A stretch of 64,000 nucleotides of DNA from Brucella anthropi ATCC 49188 (GCF_000017405.1 NC_009667.1:1970001-2034000), one strand, 5' to 3'; counted from the first letter of the stretch, positions 8,196 to 17,110 are shown. Notes: a model not told the origin generated them from the sequence alone. Program-made: numbers and translations.

Positions 8196-11100
8196 ATGCA
8201 TCTTCTTCTTGCCCAGAAAGGAACAATCAGCGACGGCAATGAAGCCGTCGATCTCGGCCAGACGCCGGGAGAGATATTGTTCCTTTCCGCTGCCGATACC
8301 GAACTGGCCAGTTTGGCGCAGGCACACAGACTTGCGCCGGATTTGCCAAGCTTGCGGCTGGCCAATTTCCTGAGTCTCACCCATCCCATGTCGGTGGACG
8401 CTTATGTGGAGCGTACTGCCAGATATGCGAGCCTCATCGTGGTGCGCATCATTGGCGGCGAGACATACTGGCCTTACGGGTTGGAAGCGCTGCATGCTTG
8501 TGCACTCAATCACGGTATCAAGATTGCCGTATTGCCGGGAGACGACAAGCCGGATCATGGGCTGGACCGGTTTTCAACGATCTCTGCGCACGAGCGAAAT
8601 GAACTCTGGCAGTATCTGATCGAGGGCGGGGCTGTGAATGCCGGTGCATTCCTTCACTACTGCGCTGCGCTGATAGCGGGTTCCGAGAAGCCGGAAAGTG
8701 CTGCACCTCTGCTCAAGGCTGGTCTGTGGTGGCCGGGAGAGCATGTCTCCTCGCTGGATAGTATTCGCACGCACTGGAGCGATGCAAAAGCACCTGTCGC
8801 TGGCATTATTTTTTATCGGGCGCTGGTGCAAAGCGGACAGACGCAGCCGGTCGATGCGCTGATTGCTGCTTTGCAGGCAAAAGGTCTCAATCCGCTTCCG
8901 ATATTCGTTTCGAGCCTCAAGGATCGATTGTCTGCGGCAGTCGTCGACGGTCTGTTCGAGGATTGTCCGCCGGATATCGTTTTGAATGCCACGGGGTTTG
9001 CAATTTCTTCGCCGGGGGCGGAGCGCAAGCCGACTGTCCTCGATAAGCGCGGCAATGTGGTGTTGCAGGTGATTTTTTCCGGCACGCCGAAGGCGGTTTG
9101 GGAAAGCTCGCAGCAAGGTCTGCTTGCGCGTGATCTGGCGATGAATGTCGCCTTGCCGGAAGTGGACGGGCGTGTGCTTTCGCGTGCCGTTTCCTTCAAG
9201 TCTGCAAAGCAGTTTGATGCGGCAGTGGAAGCGAATATCGTGACACACGAGCCGCATGAAAACCGCGTGGGCTTTGTGGCGCAACTTGCTGAAAACTGGG
9301 TTCGGTTGAAGCGAAAATCACCTGATGAAAGACGTGTTGCGCTTATCCTCGCGAATTATCCGAACCGTGACGGACGGCTTGGAAACGGGGTAGGTCTCGA
9401 CACGCCTGCCGGGACGGTTGAAGTACTGCGCGCCATGGCGAAGAATGGCTATTCCGTCGCTGACCTTCCCGTAGACGGTGATGCATTGATGCGTGCCTTG
9501 ACGACAGGACCGACCAATGCTGCGCATGACGGGCGTGAAATCCGTGACACGATTTCACTGAATCAATACAAGGCTTTCTTCAAAAAACTTCCCATTGCGA
9601 TTCAGAAAGAAATCGAAGAGCGTTGGGGTGCGCCGGAAAACGATCCTTATTTTGCGCAGGAGCTTGCCGCTTTCGCATTGCCGTTGATGCGGCTGGGTGA
9701 AACCTTCGTGGGCATTCAGCCGGCACGCGGTTACAACATCGACCCGAAAGAGACATATCATTCACCTGATCTGGTGCCACCGCACGGCTATATTGCCTTC
9801 TACGCTTTTCTGCGTGAGGTCGCAGGCATCGATGCCATTGTGCACATGGGGAAGCACGGAAATCTGGAATGGCTGCCGGGGAAGGCTTTGGCGTTATCGG
9901 AAAATTGCTATCCCGAAGCTGTGTTCGGCCCCACGCCGCACATCTATCCTTTCATTGTGAATGATCCGGGCGAAGGCACGCAGGCCAAGCGTCGCGCCAG
10001 CGCGGTTATTATCGACCACCTGACGCCGCCGCTGACGCGCGCTGAAAGTTATGGGCCGTTGAAAGACCTTGAAGCGCTGGTGGACGAATATTACGAGGCC
10101 TCCGGCGTCGATCCGCGCCGCCTGCTCAGACTGAAAGGACAGATACTCGATCTCGTGCGCGACATCGGGCTTGATCGCGATGCGGGCATTCACGACCATG
10201 ACGATGAGGACATGGCGCTGCAAAAGCTCGACGCCTATCTCTGTGATCTCAAGGAAATGCAGATACGTGACGGTCTGCATATTTTCGGGCTGGCGCCTGA
10301 AGGCAGGCTGCTGACGGATCTTCTGGTTGCGCTGGCACGTGTGCCACGCGGTGTTCCTGTTTCGCTCGGTGGTGCGCCGGGAGATCAAAGTCTCCAGCGT
10401 GCAATCGCTGCGGATTGCGGGCTTGGCGAAACATTCGATCCGCTGGACTGCAATATGGCAGAGGCGTGGACAGGTGCCAAACCGGAACTCCTGCTGGCTG
10501 CGAGCCCTGCAACATGGCGCATTGCGGGTGATACGGTGGAGCGTATCGAACTGCTGGTAGCCAGCTTTGTTGCAGGCGCGATAGAGTGCCCCGCAGACTG
10601 GCCGCAGACGCAGGCGGTTCTCCAATCCATTGAGGCGCATCTGCGCCCCATGGTGGTTTCCTGCGGGCCTTCGGAAATAGATGGATTTCTTGCCGCACTT
10701 GGCGGGCGGTTTGTGCCGCCGGGACCATCCGGCGCACCGACACGCGGCCGTCCCGATGTGCTGCCAACCGGTCGTAATTTCTTCTCTACTGATAGTCGCG
10801 CCGTTCCCACTCCGGCAGCATGGGAACTTGGACGCAAATCGGCGGAACTCCTGATCACCCGTTACACGCAAGATCATGGTGAATGGCCGACATCGTTCGG
10901 CCTGACCGCGTGGGGCACATCGAATATGCGCACCGGCGGTGATGATATTGCGCAGGCTTTGGCGCTGATCGGCGTCAAGCCGCTCTGGGATATGGCGTCA
11001 CGCCGGGTGACTGGATACGAAATTATTCCGATTGCAAAGCTTGGTCGTCCACGTGTCGATGTGACATTGCGCATTTCCGGCTTCTTCCGCGACGCGTTTC

Positions 11101-11987
11101 CAGAACAGATTGCATTGTTCGACAAGGCCGTGCGTGCAGTAGGCGCTCTTGATGAGGATGCCGTGGACAATCCAATCGCAGCGCGTATGCGAATTGAACA
11201 GGTGCGTCTTGTTGCAGAAGGGTCAGACGAAAAGACTGCGGAGCGGCGTGCGGGCTATCGTGTCTTCGGGTCCAAACCCGGCGCTTATGGAGCAGGCCTG
11301 CAGGCCTTGATCGACGAGAACGGCTGGGCGGGACGCAACGATCTGGCGGAAGCCTGGCTTGTCTGGGGCGGTTACGCCTATGGCGCAGGCGAGGAAGGGC
11401 AGGCTGAGCGCGGCCTTCTCGAAGAACAGCTGCGTTCGGTTCAGGCTGTTGTGCAAAATCAGGACAATCGTGAGCACGACCTTCTCGATAGCGACGATTA
11501 CTACCAGTTCGAAGGTGGGATGGCTGCGACCGTTGAAAGCTTGAGTGGCGCAATGCCTGCGGTTTATCACAACGACCATTCCCGCCCGGAAAAGCCGGTC
11601 ATTCGTGCGCTGGAAGAAGAACTTTCGCGCGTCGTACGTGGTCGCGCGGCCAACCCCAAATGGATCGCAGGCGTCATGCGCCACGGCTATAAGGGCGCGG
11701 CAGAGATTGCGGCAACTGTCGACTATCTGTTCGCCTTCGCGGCGACCACCGGCAAGGTTGGGAACCATCATTTCGAGGCGGTCTATCAGGCTTATATCGC
11801 CGACAAGTCGGTGCATGATTTCATGGCCGAGAAAAACCCGGCAGCACTTGCCGAGACGGCAGCGAAACTCAACGATGCTATCTTGCGCGGCTTCTGGACA
11901 CCTCGCTCCAACTCTGCGCGGTTCGAGCTGGAAACATTGAGTTCAAATCTTCAAAAATTGAATCCGGAAAGGGCGGTAAATGGCTGA
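8196..11987 (+). CDS. cobN: Cobaltochelatase subunit CobN
   Basis: The large subunit (1263 residues, near the family norm of about 1270) of the ATP-dependent aerobic cobaltochelatase that inserts Co(II) into hydrogenobyrinic acid a,c-diamide. It is homologous to the magnesium chelatase H subunit along its whole length; HMGKHGNLEWLPGK near residue 550 is a typical CobN/BchH motif. The AAA+ partners CobS and CobT are not in this window. It starts 3 bases after cobW, and its last 8 bases overlap the start of cobO. The presence of CobN rather than CbiK/CbiX shows late cobalt insertion, that is, the aerobic route. Confidence 0.97.
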   Translation: MHLLLAQKGTISDGNEAVDLGQTPGEILFLSAADTELASLAQAHRLAPDLPSLRLANFLSLTHPMSVDAYVERTARYASLIVVRIIGGETYWPYGLEALHACALNHGIKIAVLPGDDKPDHGLDRFSTISAHERNELWQYLIEGGAVNAGAFLHYCAALIAGSEKPESAAPLLKAGLWWPGEHVSSLDSIRTHWSDAKAPVAGIIFYRALVQSGQTQPVDALIAALQAKGLNPLPIFVSSLKDRLSAAVVDGLFEDCPPDIVLNATGFAISSPGAERKPTVLDKRGNVVLQVIFSGTPKAVWESSQQGLLARDLAMNVALPEVDGRVLSRAVSFKSAKQFDAAVEANIVTHEPHENRVGFVAQLAENWVRLKRKSPDERRVALILANYPNRDGRLGNGVGLDTPAGTVEVLRAMAKNGYSVADLPVDGDALMRALTTGPTNAAHDGREIRDTISLNQYKAFFKKLPIAIQKEIEERWGAPENDPYFAQELAAFALPLMRLGETFVGIQPARGYNIDPKETYHSPDLVPPHGYIAFYAFLREVAGIDAIVHMGKHGNLEWLPGKALALSENCYPEAVFGPTPHIYPFIVNDPGEGTQAKRRASAVIIDHLTPPLTRAESYGPLKDLEALVDEYYEASGVDPRRLLRLKGQILDLVRDIGLDRDAGIHDHDDEDMALQKLDAYLCDLKEMQIRDGLHIFGLAPEGRLLTDLLVALARVPRGVPVSLGGAPGDQSLQRAIAADCGLGETFDPLDCNMAEAWTGAKPELLLAASPATWRIAGDTVERIELLVASFVAGAIECPADWPQTQAVLQSIEAHLRPMVVSCGPSEIDGFLAALGGRFVPPGPSGAPTRGRPDVLPTGRNFFSTDSRAVPTPAAWELGRKSAELLITRYTQDHGEWPTSFGLTAWGTSNMRTGGDDIAQALALIGVKPLWDMASRRVTGYEIIPIAKLGRPRVDVTLRISGFFRDAFPEQIALFDKAVRAVGALDEDAVDNPIAARMRIEQVRLVAEGSDEKTAERRAGYRVFGSKPGAYGAGLQALIDENGWAGRNDLAEAWLVWGGYAYGAGEEGQAERGLLEEQLRSVQAVVQNQDNREHDLLDSDDYYQFEGGMAATVESLSGAMPAVYHNDHSRPEKPVIRALEEELSRVVRGRAANPKWIAGVMRHGYKGAAEIAATVDYLFAFAATTGKVGNHHFEAVYQAYIADKSVHDFMAEKNPAALAETAAKLNDAILRGFWTPRSNSARFELETLSSNLQKLNPERAVNG

Positions 11988-12618
11988 GAAATCGGAAAAA
12001 CTTCTTTCGATGACGGAAGAGGAACTGAATGCACGCCATGCGGACAAGATGCGCAAGAAGAAAGCTGCCCGCGACAAGATTCAAGCGACAAAGACTGAAG
12101 AAAAAGGGCTGGTGATCGTCCATACCGGTAAAGGCAAGGGCAAGTCGACGGCCGGTTTTGGGATGGTTTTCCGTGCGCTGGGTCACGGAATGAAAATCGG
12201 CGTCGTGCAGTTCGTCAAAGGCTCGTGGGACACGGGTGAGCGCTGGGTGCTCGAAAAGTTCCCCGAACAGGTGACTATTTCAGCACTAGGCGAAGGCTTT
12301 ACCTGGGAGACTCAGGACCGGACGCGAGACATCGCCATGGCGCGTGGGGCATGGGAACAAGCCAAAGCCATGATATTGGATGAAAGCTACGATATGGTGC
12401 TCTGTGATGAGCTGAATATCGTGCTTCGCTACGATTATCTGCCGGTTGAGGAAGTGATCGAGGTTCTCGAAGCCAAGCCGGAGATGAAGCATGTCATCAT
12501 TACCGGTCGCAATGCCAAGGACGAGCTGATTGAAGCGGCCGACCTCGTGACGGAGATGGAAATGATAAAGCATCCGTTCCGCTCTGGTGTGAAGGCACAG
12601 AAGGGTATTGAGTTTTGA
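11980..12618 (+). CDS. cobO: Cob(I)yrinic acid a,c-diamide adenosyltransferase
   Basis: A 212-residue CobA/CobO/BtuR-type enzyme that transfers the adenosyl group of ATP to Co(I) of the corrin. The P-loop GKGKGKST lies at about residues 51-58, preceded by a lysine-rich N-terminal segment, and the family motif CDELNIVLRYDYL lies near residue 150. It overlaps the cobN stop by 8 bases and the next gene's ATG by one base. It acts after CobN and a cobalt-reduction step that is probably catalysed by CobR, encoded in the same cluster. Confidence 0.96.
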   Translation: MAEKSEKLLSMTEEELNARHADKMRKKKAARDKIQATKTEEKGLVIVHTGKGKGKSTAGFGMVFRALGHGMKIGVVQFVKGSWDTGERWVLEKFPEQVTISALGEGFTWETQDRTRDIAMARGAWEQAKAMILDESYDMVLCDELNIVLRYDYLPVEEVIEVLEAKPEMKHVIITGRNAKDELIEAADLVTEMEMIKHPFRSGVKAQKGIEF

Positions 12619-13046
12619 TGATTGCTAGCTGGCAATTCTGGGCACTGATGTCGGCGGTGTTTGCCGCATTGACCGCCATCTTCGCTAAGGTCGGTATTCA
12701 GGGCATCAATTCTGATTTCGCCACGCTCGTGCGCACGCTGGTCATCATTGGCGCGTTGTGCCTGTTCCTGACCGTTACCGGCCAATGGCAGAAACCCGGC
12801 GAGATTTCCGGAAAGTCGTGGCTGTTTCTGGTGCTGTCAGGTCTGGCGACCGGTGCTTCGTGGCTTGCCTATTTCCGGGCCTTGCAGATCGGGGATGCAT
12901 CGCGCGTCGCGCCGATTGATAAATTGTCGGTTGTGCTGGTGGCACTGTTCGGTGCGGCATTCCTTGGCGAGCGCATGTCCACCCTCAACTGGTTTGGCAT
13001 TCTGCTTATCGGCTGCGGCGTGGTGCTGGTCGCGCTTCGGATTTAG
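12618..13046 (+). CDS. EamA/DMT-family small membrane protein
   Basis: A 142-residue protein with about five hydrophobic helices and one EamA repeat, half the size of the usual two-repeat DMT exporters. The end, with PIDKLSVVLVALFGAAFLGE, is the classic EamA signature. The ATG overlaps the cobO stop (TGATG), so it is translationally coupled to the riboswitch operon. Half-size EamA proteins may form dimers. No substrate can be read from sequence; its place suggests transport linked to cobalt or corrinoids, which is inference. Its TAG stop coincides with the edge of an intergenic palindromic repeat. Confidence 0.85.
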   Translation: MIASWQFWALMSAVFAALTAIFAKVGIQGINSDFATLVRTLVIIGALCLFLTVTGQWQKPGEISGKSWLFLVLSGLATGASWLAYFRALQIGDASRVAPIDKLSVVLVALFGAAFLGERMSTLNWFGILLIGCGVVLVALRI

Positions 13047-13148
13047 AGCGTATCCCGAAAAGTGTGAAACGGTTTTCGGAAAAGATGCGCGATTCAAAAC
13101 AAATATTTAGAGCGCCGATCTGATCCAATCAGATCGAAATGCGCTCTA
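13044..13148. repeat. Intergenic palindromic repeat unit between convergent genes
   Basis: Two joined palindromic modules. The first (13047-13090) reads CGTATCCCGAAAAGTGTGAA then GGTTTTCGGAAAAGATGCGC, the same family as copies near 39.7 and 47.9 kb. The second (13108-13148) is TAGAGCG...GATCTGATC-CAA-TCAGATC...CGCTCTA. The left edge supplies the TAG stop of the EamA gene and the right edge the stop of the TauE-like gene, so both convergent genes end exactly at the repeat. It may serve as a bidirectional transcript end. It resembles rhizobial intergenic mosaic elements. Confidence 0.75.
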
Positions 13149-13931
13149 AAACCCAACCCACTGGCGCAGCGGATTGGTTCCTTCCATCAAAAGGCGAACT
13201 GCCAGCGCCAGGCTGACAACGATCAAAAGCGGTTTGATAATGCGTGAGCCGACCTTCATGGCGAGGCTTGCGCCAATCTGTGCGCCGATAAACTGGGCGA
13301 CGCCCATACAGATACCGATCTTCCAGTTGATGACGCCGACAGCGGCAAAGGTTGCAAAGCCGCCGACATTGGACGCACAGTTGAGAAGCTTCGTGTGCGC
13401 GGTGGCTTTCAGCACACCGAAGCCGGCCAGCGCCACGAAAGCGAGCATGAAGAACGAACCGGTCCCGGGGCCGAAAAGGCCATCATAAAAACCGATCAGC
13501 GGAACGAGTGTTACGCCGAAAAGAAACGGGCCGATACGTCGCGCACGATCAACATCGCCAAGGCTCGGCTTGATGGCAAAGTAGACTGCAATCGCGATGA
13601 GGAGGATTGGCAGCGCTGCACGCATGATGTCGACCGGCAGAACCGTTGCGAGTAAAGCGCCGAACACTGAACCGATGAGCGATGCAAGTGCTTCAGGCCA
13701 CTGTTCCTTGATGTTTACATGCCCTTTGCGTGCATAGGCGATGGTTGCCGATGACGAGCCGAACAAGCCTTGCAGCTTGTTCGTGCCAAGCGCTTCAACG
13801 GGTGGAATTCCGGCCAGTAGCAAGGCGGGGATTGTAATCATTCCGCCACCACCGGCGATGGAATCGATGATCCCGGCGATGAATGCCGCAGCCGTCAGGA
13901 GCAGGGTAAGTGTATCGAAAAATTCAAGCAT
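13146..13931 (-). CDS. TauE/SafE-family sulfite exporter-like permease
   Basis: A 261-residue membrane protein with about eight helices. The N-terminal repeat has the family motif GGGGMITIPALLLAGI and TNKLQGLFGS; the second half repeats the pattern with GFYDGLFGPGTGSF. This is the TSUP family (TauE/SafE), which exports sulfite or organosulfur anions, though most members are uncharacterised. I preferred the ATG at 13931, where family similarity begins; an in-frame ATG at 13964 would add 11 residues. It converges on the EamA gene, and its TAG stop lies in the intergenic palindrome. No sulfur-metabolism gene is adjacent, so the substrate is unknown. Confidence 0.85.
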   Translation of the reverse strand: MLEFFDTLTLLLTAAAFIAGIIDSIAGGGGMITIPALLLAGIPPVEALGTNKLQGLFGSSSATIAYARKGHVNIKEQWPEALASLIGSVFGALLATVLPVDIMRAALPILLIAIAVYFAIKPSLGDVDRARRIGPFLFGVTLVPLIGFYDGLFGPGTGSFFMLAFVALAGFGVLKATAHTKLLNCASNVGGFATFAAVGVINWKIGICMGVAQFIGAQIGASLAMKVGSRIIKPLLIVVSLALAVRLLMEGTNPLRQWVGF

Positions 13932-14094
13932 AGGGGAAGCCCAAGGGAGAGGTGGGCGCAACATAGAGCAGCTGCTTTCCTAACGCTAGTCGGACAAGGA
14001 TAATCTTCGAAGAAAGCCAGTGCGTTGAGCGCGATTGTTTTCCGGTGCATCCGGCGTTATTCATTATATTCAGGCTGAAAGTTTTGAGGGTTCC

Positions 14095-14544
14095 ATGAGC
14101 GAGAGCATCTTTGAGCGGATTACCGCTTTTCTCAGCAAGAAGAGCGCCGTGCAGCGCGTGGCCGATGATCCGGCGCTCGCATCTGAACTGCTTTTGCTGT
14201 TGCATGTGGTGTTTGCCGATGGCGACCAGCATCCTGCTGAAATAGCGGCGTTCAAGGAAATTGCCGAAAGGAATTTCGGCATTCCGCCGGAAGAGCTTCC
14301 GGAAGTGGCCGAGTATCTCAAGGATTTCGCCTACGAGACGACAACCAAGCAAGCTGCCAACATGCTGGCCGAGATGGCACCGGATCGCCGTTTGGCGCTG
14401 CTTAGTGACCTCGTAAAGATTGCCTGTTCCGATCACCGGCTTGACCGTTCCGAGGCAACGATGATCCAGCGCATTGCCGATACACTCGGCGTCAAGCCGG
14501 AAGAGCTGCACAAAGCACGCCAGTCGTCGCCCTGTGGGTTCTAA
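14095..14544 (+). CDS. TerB-family (tellurite resistance-like) protein
   Basis: A 149-residue soluble helical protein of the TerB/DjlA-like family. Two acidic metal-binding-type segments are visible: FADGDQHPAEIAAF (about residues 40-53) and CSDHRLDRSEA (about 111-121). ATG at 14095 with GAGGG 5 bases upstream; the longer frame upstream has no binding site. The stop overlaps the proposed GTG start of cobE. TerB-like proteins are often involved in envelope stress or metal responses; tellurite resistance itself is not implied without the rest of a ter operon, which is absent here. Confidence 0.85.
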   Translation: MSESIFERITAFLSKKSAVQRVADDPALASELLLLLHVVFADGDQHPAEIAAFKEIAERNFGIPPEELPEVAEYLKDFAYETTTKQAANMLAEMAPDRRLALLSDLVKIACSDHRLDRSEATMIQRIADTLGVKPEELHKARQSSPCGF

Positions 14545-14947
14545 AAACTACAGCACAGTCCTCGGCATGGGCGGTTCGTCCGGCGTGACATTCGACGAGC
14601 TTTTGGCTTTGGCCGATCAGGTGTTGTTACAAGGCTGCCGTTCGCGGCCTGACGCTATCGCAACCTTGAGTACCAAGTGTGGCGAGCTCGCATGGAACGA
14701 GCTTGCAGCGCACTATGAATGTGCGCTTTGTTTCTTCGATGCCGAGCGGCTGGAAAAGGAAACTCCGCGTCTCGAAAACCCATCGGAGACTGTTTTCGAG
14801 ACAATTGGATGTCATGGTGTCGCTGAAGCGGCTGCGCTTGCTGCCACCGGTCCGAATGGCTTTCTTGTGGTCGAAAAAACCGTATCAGGCCGGGCAACTG
14901 CCGCATTGGCTGTCGCCCGGTCCCGACTTCGGATTATGCGGCAATAG
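14534..14947 (+). CDS. cobE: Cobalamin biosynthesis protein CobE (CbiG C-terminal domain)
   Basis: A protein of about 137 residues matching the CbiG C-terminal domain in pattern: a glycine motif VLGMGGSSG near the N-terminus, then a segment of ELA...CFFDAERLEK type, and NPSETVFETIGCHGVAEAAAL followed by a late FLVVEKTVSGRATAALA strand. CobE is required for cobalamin synthesis in Pseudomonas denitrificans; its exact role is unsettled. No ATG lies before the glycine motif except one far inside the upstream gene, so I propose GTG at 14534, overlapping the TerB stop by 11 bases. The start is uncertain, since no clear ribosome site is seen. The 3' end overlaps the convergent MFS gene by 14 bases. 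cobM follows after the MFS/TetR pair. Confidence 0.82.
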   Translation: MGSKNYSTVLGMGGSSGVTFDELLALADQVLLQGCRSRPDAIATLSTKCGELAWNELAAHYECALCFFDAERLEKETPRLENPSETVFETIGCHGVAEAAALAATGPNGFLVVEKTVSGRATAALAVARSRLRIMRQ

Positions 14948-16421
14948 TCTTACGTCGCTGAATAATGTAGGCCACGAGCGTAGCGATCGAAAGCAGAGTT
15001 GCGGTCGCTGTGATGACGGCAACATAAGCACTCTCAAAAGCCGCCGATGCCAGTGCCGTCAGAGTTTGTGCATCTGCTGGCGATAGGGATTGAGCTGCCA
15101 GAAGCGCTTCGTCCAGACTGTCGCGCACGATTGCGGGGATACCTGCACCTTCAGGAATCACAAGGCTTGCCGTGTAGAATACGGACAAAATGCTTCCGAA
15201 AACCGTGACACCGAGAGCATTGCCGAGTTCAAAGGAAACTTCTTCAACGGAAGCTGCCATGCCTGCCTTTTCAACCGGTGCATTGGTCATGATCGCCGAC
15301 GATGCACCTGTCATGGCAGCTCCCACGCCGAAGCCGAGAATCGCAAGCCCGACCAGATAGAACGATGCCGAAGTCTTGTAAGTCAGAATGTAGACAATAA
15401 CGCCGAGTGCTGTGATCCCCAGCGACGACCACAGAAGCTTGCCGGTACCAAGGCGCGGCAGCATGATGCCAGCGAGCGGCCCTGCAACGAAAGCGGCCAG
15501 AGGAATAGGCAAGATTGATAATCCGGCATGCAAGGGTGTCATGCCTTCGATCAGCTGCATGCGCTGGCTGAAGACGAGCTCCATCCCCGTCATTGAACCG
15601 GACGCCACCAGAGCTGCGAAAACACCCATCGAAAACAGCTTGTTGTTGAACAGAGAAAAGTCGATCAGCGGTGCTTCGCTTGCGAGCTGCCTGCGCACGA
15701 AGATGAATGATGCGACCAACCCGATTGCAAGCGCGGCTGTAAATACAGTCATGGACGCATCGCGCTTTGCGAGTTCCTTCACGGCATAGGTGAGTGCAAT
15801 CAATCCAACCATAATCTGGATCGAACCGATCAAATCCCATTTGCGCTTGGAGCCGAGCGGACGGTTTTCAAGTGTGAAGACGGAGAGTGACAGTGCAACC
15901 AGTACGACGGGTACGTTGATAAGGAAGACCGATCCCCACCAGAAATATTCCAGCAGAACGCCGCCTGCCACAGGGCCGATGGCGGCGCCGCCTGATGCAA
16001 TAGCCGCCCAGATGCCGATTGCAAGCGAGCGTTCCTTGTCATCGGTGAACGTCAACCGAATGATGGAGAGCGTTGCGGGCATCATCATGGCTGCGCCGCA
16101 AGCGAGAAATGCGCGAGCGGCAATAAGGAATTCCGGGTTTGGCGAGTAGGCCGCGCAGAATGAGGCAAGCCCGAAGACTGTGAGTCCAGACATGAACATG
16201 CGCTTGTGGCCGACCTTGTCGCCAAGCGTGCCGAGGCCGGGCAGGAGCCCTGCAACGACGAGCGGATAGATGTTCATGATCCAGAGCTTTTCGGAAGCGC
16301 TGGCCGCGAGATCGTGGGTGAGGCGGGGTAGCGCCGTATAAAGCACCGTCATGTCCACGACGATCAGAAACAATGCGCTGGAAACAATGGTCAGAACCAG
16401 CCAGCGATTTTTCGGCAACAT
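14934..16421 (-). CDS. MFS drug efflux transporter, DHA2 (14-helix) type
   Basis: A 495-residue transporter with about 14 hydrophobic segments. Motif VDMTVLYTALPRL in helix one and GTLGDKVGHKRMF in the first cytoplasmic loop are typical of SmvA/QacA-like DHA2 proton-driven efflux pumps. ATG at 16421 with AAAGG about 9 bases upstream; a TTG 33 bases earlier is less likely. A TetR-family gene diverges from it across 71 bases, and a small inverted repeat lies in between. The pair looks like a self-contained efflux module sitting between cobE and cobM. Substrate unknown, probably cationic or hydrophobic compounds. Confidence 0.88.
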   Translation of the reverse strand: MLPKNRWLVLTIVSSALFLIVVDMTVLYTALPRLTHDLAASASEKLWIMNIYPLVVAGLLPGLGTLGDKVGHKRMFMSGLTVFGLASFCAAYSPNPEFLIAARAFLACGAAMMMPATLSIIRLTFTDDKERSLAIGIWAAIASGGAAIGPVAGGVLLEYFWWGSVFLINVPVVLVALSLSVFTLENRPLGSKRKWDLIGSIQIMVGLIALTYAVKELAKRDASMTVFTAALAIGLVASFIFVRRQLASEAPLIDFSLFNNKLFSMGVFAALVASGSMTGMELVFSQRMQLIEGMTPLHAGLSILPIPLAAFVAGPLAGIMLPRLGTGKLLWSSLGITALGVIVYILTYKTSASFYLVGLAILGFGVGAAMTGASSAIMTNAPVEKAGMAASVEEVSFELGNALGVTVFGSILSVFYTASLVIPEGAGIPAIVRDSLDEALLAAQSLSPADAQTLTALASAAFESAYVAVITATATLLSIATLVAYIIQRRKTIAA

Positions 16422-16437
16422 TGGATAGTACCTTTTC

Positions 16438-16451
16438 AATACGCTTGTATT
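16438..16451. promoter_or_regulatory. Inverted repeat, candidate TetR operator
   Basis: AATAC-GCTT-GTATT is a perfect 5+5 inverted repeat in the 71-base gap between the MFS pump and its divergent TetR regulator, 16 bases before the pump's ATG. The position fits a self-regulating TetR operator. Inferred only from symmetry and place; it is short for a TetR site, so the true operator may extend beyond it. Confidence 0.4.
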
Positions 16452-16492
16452 CAAACTTGCGAGGAGGGCTCACTTAATATAAATCCGTCTGT

Positions 16493-17062
16493 ATGGAAAG
16501 TGAAAATTTGCACAAAATAGGCAGGCCGCGCTCAATCGACCGTGACCATGTGCTCGATATGGCTGAAAAGCTCGTCGCCGAAGGTGGGCTGGTCGCCCTC
16601 ACCATGGATGCCGTCGCACAGGCTTCTGGTGTGACCAAAGGGGGCGTTCAGTATTGCTTCGGCAATAAGGACGGGCTTTTGAAAGCGATGATCGGGCGGT
16701 GGGGCGATCGTTTCGACGCACAGGTCGACAAGAAAAAGCAAGGCCGCATGGACGCGCTTTCTCATATCGCCGCCCATATTCGCGTGACCCGCGAAAGCGA
16801 TGCCGAAGACGACTCGCGCTTTGCGGCCATGATGACCAGTCTCATTCCTAACACCGAACATCTGGATGAAACCCGTCTCTGGTATCGCAAGCAATGGGAT
16901 GGGCTTGACGTCTCCACACCGGAAGGGCGCAGGACTCGGCTGGCCTTCATAGCCAATGAAGGTGCATTCCTGTTGCGCAGCTTCAATTTCTTCGAACTGA
17001 CGGATGAGGAATGGCAGTCGATCTTCAACGATATCGAAGAGCTTTTGCCGGAAACGGATTGA
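16493..17062 (+). CDS. TetR-family transcriptional regulator
   Basis: A 189-residue regulator. The N-terminal helix-turn-helix is clear: MDAVAQASGVTKGGVQYCF at about residues 38-56, followed by the NKDGLLKAM extension. The C-terminal half is a ligand-binding domain of TetR_C type. It diverges from the MFS efflux gene, so it most likely represses that pump and itself, with release by a pump substrate. ATG start very close to the divergent promoter. It is followed after about 48 bases by cobM on the same strand, so read-through into cobM is possible. Confidence 0.9.
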   Translation: MESENLHKIGRPRSIDRDHVLDMAEKLVAEGGLVALTMDAVAQASGVTKGGVQYCFGNKDGLLKAMIGRWGDRFDAQVDKKKQGRMDALSHIAAHIRVTRESDAEDDSRFAAMMTSLIPNTEHLDETRLWYRKQWDGLDVSTPEGRRTRLAFIANEGAFLLRSFNFFELTDEEWQSIFNDIEELLPETD

Positions 17063-17110
17063 CTTTCGACATCACGGAAAGTCATGTCCGCAGTTCAGGA
17101 AGGGGAAATC

